The notes below the pieces were generated by a model. That model worked only from the letters and a program-made list of their open reading frames with translations, did no database searches and was not told the origin of the DNA. 64,000 nt of DNA from Lepus europaeus (taxonomy: Eukaryota > Chordata > Mammalia > Lagomorpha > Leporidae). The position numbers and the translations under genes are program-made. The stretch is from positions 35,880,077 to 35,944,076 of the forward strand of contig NC_084834.1 of the NCBI RefSeq assembly GCF_033115175.1. The letters run 5' to 3'. This document shows positions 56,908 to 64,000 of the stretch, one piece after another. Position 1 is the stretch's first letter. Each line of letters opens with the position of its first letter.

Positions 56908-57160
56908 GGGGGCCTGTGTTGTGGCAGATTGGGTTAAGCCATTGCTTGTGATGCCGGTTTGAGTCTTGGCTACTCTACTTTTTTTTAAACTTTTATTTAT
57001 TTAATAAATATAAATGGCTACTCCTAGTCCAGCTTTCTGCTAATGTGCCTGGAAAGACAGCAGAAGATGGCCCAAGTAGTTGGCATCCTGCCGGAGTTCC
57101 AGGCTCCTGACTTAGGCCTGGCCCATTATTGACTGCTGCAACCATGATTGAGAATCCATA
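56908..57160 (+). mobile_element. Old C repeat carrying a tiny L1 insertion
   Basis: 'ggggcctgtgttgtggcaga' head, 'tgccggtttgagtcttggct', a gap filled by 36 bases of L1 tail with duplicated target, then 'ctagtccagctttctgctaa', 'gcagaagatggcccaagtag' and 'ttccaggctcctgacttagg'. The 3' end is lost. Confidence 0.88.
56979..57014 (-). mobile_element. 36-base L1 3' end insertion with target-site duplication
   Basis: 'taaacttttatttatttaat' plus 'aaatataaat' equals the antisense of the last bases of the rabbit-type L1 3' UTR seen at 41,770 and 46,415. 'tggctactc' occurs just before (56,968-56,976) and just after (57,015-57,023). Confidence 0.85.
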
Positions 57161-59065
57161 CCATACACCTTTACTTCATTAGTAAATAGTTTATTGGAAA
57201 ATGAATAATCAACATTTATCTTATGAATAGCAATTTATAATGAGAGAGTACAGAAGGGAGAAGTTTGGGGGCCAGTGCTGTGGCAAAGTGTTCTTGGGTA
57301 GCCATTCTTTGCCTTTCTTGGACTACTCCCTTTTTTTGCTAAATCAAAGTGTATGCAGGTAGTGATATTTCTGAAAGCTTCTATGTCTACAAATGTATTT
57401 ATTAAAAACACATTTGACTAGATCTAGGATTTTCACTCAACATATATTTATTTCTCCCCATTTGGAAGCTTTGCTCCAAAGCTATTGAACATTCAGGGTT
57501 ATTGATGATAAGGCTGATACCAGTCTGGCTACCCAAGAGAACACTAGAAAAAGAGAACAAAAACTTTGGAAGCAAATTTTGTGAGGAATGAACAGTAATT
57601 CTGATATAACTTAGAGTGTGGTTGCAAGATTTTGACCATGGTGCTTTATAGATTTTATACTAGGCCAAATGGGTTTCTATTTTGTGTAGTTAACTTAAAC
57701 TGCTGAGACTTAGCTAAGTCCTTAAATGTAAGTTATATGGCATTTTTGACTTCTGCTGGCTACATCTTGTTGTGGCTCTGACCGCAGATGACTTTCTGCA
57801 GAGATAGGGCCAAAGGTGCACACCTATCACCAGCACAGATGGCCTAAGAGGGCAGATTGTTGTCGTTTGGCCTTGAACTTGTAATGCAAAACAAGGGCTT
57901 TGGTTAAGGCTGAGAATTTTGGCAGGTGCTAAGCTCCAGACTGCAGACTGATGTGGTTAATATGTTATAGGCACAGCTTAGTCTCACCGGCAAGGATAAA
58001 AGGGAATTATCACCTGCATATACACTGCATTGCAACAAGGTTACACATGAGCCATGGACCATAAGGAAGCTTCTACACTCTTTTGAGTATAGAAGTGGAA
58101 GTAGGTAGCACTCCATTCCCCAATTGTAGTAACCGTGGTGCATTTGACCTTAAATTGTGTGTTTGATTCAAATGCTCAGGTGTAGAAAACACAGAGAATG
58201 TTAGAATGAGTTTCAAAATGATCATTATTATAGTTGAGCATGTGGGCATTACACTGCTTGCTAAATTTATGGGATGGAAAAGATGGCAATTGTCTAGACT
58301 TCAGAAAACCACATGGCCAAAGTATGGCCCTGTCAGCAGTCTCCATGGCAGCTTCAGTGCTGGAATCTGACCGTGATTTTTCAGCTGAAACAAATGTGGC
58401 CTTAAGGTGAGATCCTTTTCTACAAGCCAGGTAGCGTTTTTGTGGTTTTTTTTTTTTTTTTTTTTTCCTGACATAAAAATTTCAAGAGAGAAAGGGAGGG
58501 TGCTGCTGTACACAGGCATAGAAGTACCTGCTTGAAGAATACTTTGAAGTCAGCACTACTTCTTTGAGGACTGAAGTGCTCAAAGGGAAATGGGAGTTAA
58601 GGAGTTTAGAATAGGCTGGGTGAGAAACAAAAGATTCTCAAATAATAGTTGCTGAAGGAGGCTGCTACCAGTGCAAATAAAGACAACAACTTCCGCTTAG
58701 CACTGTCCTCAGATGGAGGAGCCATATGGATTCATGTCCACATCCTTTCTCCCACACTGCCATGTGCAGAAAATTCAAAGTGACAAAATCTATCATTTTC
58801 CAGGAGGCTCCTACTATTCATAGGTTGTAGATTCCAGAAAGATAAACAGACTGGCTGACAAACCAGCTAAAATGAAATAAAGATTTCATCATCAATCATC
58901 TGCCTTTATGCCTCGGACTACAGTGAGGTGGTCTTTGATAACACAGTACCCTGGGGTTATGGAGCAAGATTTCTACCATGCATCCTTGCCCCAGTGTTTA
59001 GAGTTTGTCTTATATAGTAAATTTGTTGAACATGTGGTTAAGATTACTTATTGACTCCTGTTTTC
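57161..59065. other. Mostly unassigned sequence, 1.9 kb
   Basis: A C-repeat head fragment is visible at about 57,266-57,300 ('gggggccagtgctgtggcaa'). A 23-base poly(T) lies at 58,444-58,466. The 79-codon frame at 57,904-58,143 (minus) has no recognisable features. No splice-ready exon was found. Confidence 0.45.
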
Positions 59066-59067
59066 TT

Positions 59068-59335
59068 TAATTTGAGAGAAAAATAAACCAAGACAGACAG
59101 ACAGAATACTCATCACCAAATTTGGCTCACTTTTCAAATGGCCCTGGGGCTGGCCAGGCCAAAGGCAAGAATCTAGAGACCAATCTAGGTCTTCCTTTTG
59201 GTGGCTGGGCACAACTGAGTCATCACTGCTACCTCATTGTGTACATTAGTAGGAAGAAGAATCAAAAGTGGATCCAGGACTCAAACCCTTGCATTTTGAT
59301 GTGGGATTGAGGAAGTCCCATCCCACGAATCCTAT
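59068..59335 (-). mobile_element. Ancient C repeat, minus strand
   Basis: 'tttaatttgagagaaaaata', 'tggctcacttttcaaatggc', 'ggccaggccaaaggcaagaa', 'gtggatccaggactcaaacc', 'gatgtgggattgaggaagtc' are degraded body blocks in order. Confidence 0.75.
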
Positions 59336-59339
59336 TTGA

Positions 59340-59720
59340 ATGAAAACAAGAAATCTCGACATTGAACTAAGAATTTCTAAAGCCTAAAAACTGCATATGT
59401 TTCCCAGGCTACAGTTGTAGAAAGAATATCAACTGTACTGTGAGTGAACTTAGCATAATAATAAATTGGAAAATAAGACTTTTAAACTCCAATTCATTCC
59501 ATAAGTCAGAGAAAATTGGGCTTTTTTATTGGTTTTAAAATGCAAAAGTATTTGTTATTTGAATTTTAATTTCCCCCAAAAGATAAATCTTGCAGAGATC
59601 TTACATGTAAAATTAAGGTATCTTTATTACTGGAATTTCATGAATAGAAGATCTTTATGAATCTTATGATTGACATAGGGTACTGTTGCATATAATCTAG
59701 TTGCAAAATTTTTTAAGAAA
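59340..59720. other. Unassigned AT-rich sequence
   Basis: No gene or repeat recognised. Confidence 0.4.
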
Positions 59721-59724
59721 GGAT

Positions 59725-59930
59725 GTATTTTTAGTTAATTAAAAGGTAGAGTGAAAGAGAGAAAGGGAGAGAAAGCTTGAGAAAGATCTTCCGTCTGCTG
59801 ATTCACTGCCCATGTGAGTTCCACCCTGCCTCTCCCAAGGCAGCTCATGCCCCAGTGAAGCTTGGTCTCCTAAGGTTCAAATAGGCTGTACCTGGGTATG
59901 TATGTTTGCATAATTCTACTTCTGGGATTC
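59725..59930 (-). mobile_element. Ancient C repeat fragment
   Basis: 'ttaattaaaaggtagagtga', a GA tract and 'agatcttccgtctgctgatt' are the 3' half of a C repeat. Beyond 59,815 the match fades. Confidence 0.7.
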
Positions 59931-60044
59931 ATTTAGCTGGCCCTCTGTTTTTCACACATAGCCATGTTCAACTTAGTCTTTGTCAATCTCAGACATTGCG
60001 ATAGCCTTCATCTTTTACTCTTTATCTCTCAATTAATTAAGAAA

Positions 60045-60820
60045 ATGGGTCACTAATCCACTGTTGATGAGAATGTAAACTAGTAAAGCCACTGTGAAAG
60101 ACAGTGTGGAGATACCTCAGAGTTGTGAACATAGACTTACCAAATGACCCAGCCATCCCACTCCTGAGAATCTACCCAAGGGAAATGAAATCAGCATATG
60201 AAAGAGCTATCTGTACCTCCATGTTTATCGAAGCTCAATTCACAATAGCAAAGACATGCACTCAACAAAAATGTCCATCAACTGAAGATTGGCTAAAGAA
60301 ATTATGGGATATGTACACCATGCAATACTACACAGCAGTAAGAAAAAAAAAAGAAGAAAAGGAAATCTGGTCATTTGCAGCAAAATGAATGAAACTGGAA
60401 AACATCATACTTAGTGAAATAAGCCAGTCTCAAAGAGCAAATTCTATATGTTCTCCCTGACATGTGAAAACTAATAGAGCACCTAAAAGACAACATGTAG
60501 AAATGAAATTGACACTATGAGAGCAATGATTTGGAACAGCCTTTTTCTTGACTGTTGAGGAACAGATTTTTAGCCTATATTTTTGGTTATTTTTTCCTTT
60601 ACAATATTTTCCTTAACTTTTTCTCTTTCATATGAATCATTGAACTCTATACTCAACATAGAGTTAATCATATATGTATAAAGTTAATTGAAAATAGATA
60701 TTAATAAAGAATAAGAGAATAAGAAAGAGAAGAAGAAGGGGGAGTGTGAGTGTGAGTAGGAGGGCAGGCACGGTGGGAAGAATTACCAAGATCTTAAAGC
60801 TGTAATTTTGAAAAATATGA
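60045..60820 (+). mobile_element. L1 ORF2 C-terminus and 3' UTR, plus strand
   Basis: 'ccactgttgatgagaatgta', 'ccagccatcccactcctgag' and 'tactacacagcagtaagaaa' encode the last part of L1 ORF2. A 94-codon frame (60,104-60,388) survives and keeps the typical 'DPAIPLLRIYP' and 'YYTAV' words, but it has no upstream ORF2. 3' UTR sequence follows to about 60,820 ('gcacggtgggaagaattacc'). Confidence 0.88.
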
Positions 60821-60839
60821 AGTTCATACCTGCAAAGCA

Positions 60840-61560
60840 GTATAGTCCTACATACTTCCCTACATACTCACTTCTAAGGGTACAGCTAACAACTTGCCAT
60901 AGGACCCCAAAATCCCTTAAGCTGGATGATAAAAATAGCAGCTTAAGTGGTAAAGTGACAATATAGATAGGGTCAAGTGATAAAATGATCCTATAAATAA
61001 GACTAAGTGTATGGAAACAATAATGGACAGAATTTAAAAAAGAGTTAAGCCCCCAACATGAGAAGCAGTCCATACAGAGACTCATAGAATGACAATTGCT
61101 TTAAGTAGCACTGCAACCTCAGAATCAGCCCTTAAGTCACCCCAGTCGGGCTGGAAAGCCCAGGGGGAGCATTTCAGGCATGGAAAGCCAAGATATTCCA
61201 GCAAAGATGTCTTTCATAAAGGACCCCTGTGACTAAGGCCCCAGTGGAAAGAAGGGGCCACCAAAGAAAGATGCATTTTTCTCTGAAGGGAAAGAACTTC
61301 TAGTTTGCTTATGGCTTTGTCGAGCTAGTGGATTCAAAAGGCTTCCATAGCTATGGCAGATCATGTCAAGAGCCTTGGATGACCACTGATGTCATACATA
61401 AGAGTGTTATTTGTTAAATAAGCAAGAGTCACTGTGCACTAACTTCTCATGCAGGAACTCTGTCCCCAAAGGTTTGTACCATGAAACTTAATAGTAAAAC
61501 TTATTCTCAAGAATCACTTCCTTTTAGTGTATTAAATGGAGGATTTTATTATATCTCATA
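60840..61560 (+). mobile_element. Rabbit-type L1 3' UTR, plus strand
   Basis: 'ccccaaaatcccttaagctg', 'gggtcaagtgataaaatgat', 'ctcagaatcagcccttaagt', 'ttcaggcatggaaagccaag', 'agtggaaagaaggggccacc' and 'tcaaaaggcttccatagcta' follow the 3' UTR of lagomorph L1 in order. It continues to the segment complementary to the 46,700 region, then diverges near 61,500. Confidence 0.82.
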
Positions 61561-61694
61561 AGTTATAGTTATGTCTAAGAGCTCACAAAAGATGTATCAT
61601 CCTTCAATTCTTCTTTAAAGACAACTCAGTTTCTAAAAGGAAAGAAGGGAAAAGAGGAAGGGGGGGGGAGCAATATCACCTTTGAGAAGCAACA

Positions 61695-61925
61695 ACATAG
61701 AACAGTCCTTGTATAGACTGTTGAGGAACAGTTACTCCATTCGTTCTTCTTTTCTTTTTCTTTATTTTTATTTCTTTTTCTTTCTTGGATAAAACAGGAG
61801 AGAGAGGAGGAGGTGGGGAGAATGGGTGGGAGGGTGGGTACGGTGGGAAGAATTACTATGTCCATAATGTTGTGTTTATGAAATACATACAAATTTAAAA
61901 AATTAAAAATTAAAAAAATAAAATG
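61695..61925 (+). mobile_element. L1 3' end with poly(A), plus strand
   Basis: 'gactgttgaggaacagttac', a T/C-rich stretch, 'gggtgggtacggtgggaaga', 'gtgtttatgaaatacataca' and an A-rich terminus. It is the same 3' end type as at 60,540-60,820. The two may be the split ends of one element interrupted by the 60,840-61,560 sequence, or two insertions. Confidence 0.75.
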
Positions 61926-62254
61926 GATCAGAGAAGAGGGGTGTTATTTGGTTCATGTCAGATATTGCAGTAGTGTATGTGTATGTGTAACACAGTAATG
62001 TCTGTAAATATATAAATAAATCAGTATATATGTACAGATGAGGGTACTTCAAAGTATTCATGGGAAATTGAATTTAGAGATACCTTTATTTTGTTGAATA
62101 AAGTTTTGAAAACCAGGCATAAAGGTGTCTTCAAAAAGGTCAAAACTATATATAGATTTCAAATTTTTTTGAAAAGTTATCTTTTTGAGAGGGTCTTTTA
62201 ATTCTACTTTTCCATGAATATACTGAAGAAACTTAATATAACACATGAACAAAT

Positions 62255-62430
62255 ACATTTAATGTGTTATATATTTGCATATGCATATGTGTATAGATAT
62301 ATGAAAATGATGTATGATATATACTTTTATGTATAATATATATATATATCTCACATATAGCACATAACTCATATGCACACACATATATATACAAGTATAT
62401 ATATACACACATATACCTTCTCATTCATAT
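62255..62430. repeat. TA/TG-rich low-complexity sequence
   Basis: Runs of 'atatgcatatgtgtatag' type with (TA)n and (CA)n. The Tyr/Ile-rich frame here is an artefact. Confidence 0.85.
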
Positions 62431-62884
62431 GTAAAATATATATGTTTCATCTGGATTATGGGATAATTAGTCATATTTTCTTTACATTTTTGTATTTCCA
62501 ACTTTTTATGTATAAACAGTGATCAGGAAAAAAATTACAACATTAAAATGAGCAACTTCACTTGGGTCCAATCGCCTCTTCCTTTATGGGTAAGTCACTT
62601 TTAAATTTCACAGAATGTCTTCACAAAACTGAAGGAATCTGTTTCATTGTATTTTTTCACTCGTTTTCTTTTTTGATCAATTGCATTACAATATGGCCTC
62701 CTGCATGTTTTGATTCATGTTTGTTATCACTCACACATAACAGCATGCTTTGCATACTAAGCACTAAAATATTTATATTAAGATGATACCTGAGAAAATC
62801 TATTTCTAGGTAATTGGATTTTATTCCATTAAAATAATTGCATAAAATAGAAGGAAAACATTGCATCCAGATACATAAATTGAC
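62431..62884. other. Unassigned AT-rich sequence
   Basis: No gene or repeat recognised. Confidence 0.4.
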
Positions 62885-63079
62885 ATGGGCAAGGAAGCAG
62901 TCAGACATCAGAGGAAGAGCCAGAAGAGATTTGTCACCACACCCTTCTCCAGGGTTGCCTCCAAAACTCCTCTCACAGCTGGTAATCTGAAACTGAACTA
63001 CCACAAAACCACTGCCAAGAAAAAGTGCTTACTGGAAATGGGCAACTTGGCTGTCAATCATGTACCCACAATGACCTAG
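62885..63079 (+). other. Lys/Arg-rich 64-codon open frame next to an LTR
   Basis: ATG at 62,885 to TAG at 63,077 encodes a basic peptide with a protein-like look, in DNA less AT-rich than its left flank. It ends some 20 bases before the probable LTR. I do not recognise it. It could be the internal end of the same old endogenous retrovirus, a processed-pseudogene piece or chance. Confidence 0.25.
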
Positions 63080-63096
63080 AGCCTATTAAAATATCA

Positions 63097-63460
63097 TTGT
63101 AATAAAATTACCATGGCTGACACTCCCATTCCCATCATCTAGAGGATGCCATGACCCATCTGAGGCTAATCTAGGCCACAAAATGGACATTCACCAAATG
63201 CCTAGAAATCCCTGCCTTTTCCTGAAAAACCATGCCCAAAGTACTGCCCACTTTGCCTCAGGATCAAAAAAAGGGACAACTCTGGATCCTTTGGGGTGCA
63301 GCTCACTCTCAAGTTTGCCTGCACTTTCTCTTGAGTTTGCACTTCCACTTTGCAAATAAATGTCATTCCTCTGCTTTCCTTTACTTGTACCTCACCCTTG
63401 AATTCCTTCCTAAACTGGAGACAAGAACCTGGGCCCAGCCATCTGACAACACCCTGAGAT
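63097..63460 (+). mobile_element. Probable solo LTR of an old ERV
   Basis: It begins TGTAATAAAATTACCATGGC. It has C-rich stretches typical of class I LTRs ('gacactcccattcccatcat', 'gcccactttgcctcaggatc'), a polyadenylation signal AATAAA at about 63,355-63,361, pyrimidine-rich sequence after it, and ends near 'gaacctgggcccagccatct' 'gacaaca'. No coding region is attached on the right. The LTR reading rests on structure; I cannot name the family. Confidence 0.5.
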
Positions 63461-63461
63461 A

Positions 63462-63890
63462 ATTGCACACAATAAGGCAATAGCTCAATAAGGTTGTTCG
63501 GGAAGGCATAACAATGCAACTCTATTTCTTGTAGCAGCAGATTTAGACCGGGCTCTAATACACTATACCTGGATCAAAGTGAAGTAAAAGGAACATGTTA
63601 AAATAAAGACTGGGCAAAGTGACTGTGAGAACACAGTGAGACTGAGAGGTGCTTAACATGTCCATAGGAACTGTAACAATGCTTCTTACCAAATCAATAA
63701 ATCCTGTCATCACACCCCTTGGGAAACTAGGTGATTAACCCGGCTCCAGATGTGAAATTCCTCAACGTGTTTTTGGTTTCAGGAGCATATCAGGAGTTGC
63801 ACAATTTGATGTGCTGCCCAAATCTCTGTAATTCCCTCGGAGTGGCTGTGGTCAGCATTGGGAGCACATTGAAATCATCCAAAACCAGTA
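63462..63890. other. Unassigned sequence
   Basis: No gene or repeat recognised. Confidence 0.4.
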
Positions 63891-63894
63891 ATGA

Positions 63895-64000
63895 CTACTA
63901 ATTTTGATTCTAACTTCAAAGCTTTTAATTTAATTGACCTACTGTGCAGCCTAAGCATCCAGGGGTTTAAAACCGCCTCAGGTGATTCAATATGTAGCCA
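63895..64000 (+). mobile_element. MER5-like hAT element, cut by the window end
   Basis: 'taatttaattgacctactgt', 'gcagcctaagcatccagggg' and 'tcaggtgattcaatatgtag' follow the 3' half of the MER5A/B type. The terminal inverted repeat should lie just outside the window. Confidence 0.65.

Noticed and set aside
60104-60388. 94-codon frame as an independent gene
   Set aside because: Its words are those of the L1 ORF2 C-terminus and the flanking sequence is L1 3' UTR.

Overview
The window is a stretch of lagomorph nuclear DNA, most probably from a rabbit or hare (family Leporidae). The evidence is the C repeat (CSINE), a lagomorph-specific tRNA-derived SINE. Its head reads like GGCCGGCGCCGCGGCTCACT, followed by a B-box-like GGTTCTAGTCCCGGT, a CT-rich 3' region and a poly(A) tail. 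About eighteen young and more than twenty older copies lie on both strands. L1 3' UTRs that I recognise as rabbit type are also present. The DNA is AT-rich, and most visible CpG- and GC-rich patches are bodies of young C repeats. I saw no CpG-island promoter, no multi-exon gene and no intact protein-coding gene, so this is intergenic or intronic sequence.

Layout. 1-7,000 is low in young repeats. It holds MIR, L2 and one old C repeat, and the best exon candidate in the window: a 3' terminal exon at 3,882-5,250 with splice acceptor, hydrophobic C-terminal reading frame, stop and AATAAA. 7,000-16,400 carries five full or nearly full young C repeats and a tail fragment in otherwise unremarkable AT-rich DNA, plus a long ancient L2 on the minus strand (14,655-15,650). 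16,400-33,700 is an L1 pile-up. It has an old minus-strand L1 3' end, two decayed plus-strand ORF2 segments, a nearly full-length decayed plus-strand L1 (20,640-25,990) broken by two C repeats and a MaLR-type LTR, a minus-strand L1 whose truncated 5' end is fused to a U6 snRNA copy (25,995-28,305), and another long plus-strand L1 (28,655-33,690). 33,700-50,000 is mixed: old and young C repeats, MIRs, short young L1 3' ends, a 5' fragment of U2 snRNA, and an unexplained 140-codon minus-strand open frame near 40,232-40,654. 50,000-55,700 has two MLT1-like LTRs back to back, then a decayed minus-strand L1 carrying three C repeats, then oppositely oriented L1 and more C repeats. 55,700-64,000 is mostly unique sequence with old SINE pieces, L1 3' ends (60,045-61,925), simple repeats, a probable solo LTR (63,097-63,460) and a MER5-like element cut by the window edge.

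Almost everything recognised is a retroelement or was made by the L1 machinery: the C repeats, the U6/L1 chimera and the U2 fragment all show L1-style retrotransposition or are best explained by it. Many target-site duplications can be read by eye, which makes the insertion boundaries exact and fixes the order of several nested events. Family names rest on recognition by eye, not on an alignment, so subfamily calls are approximate.
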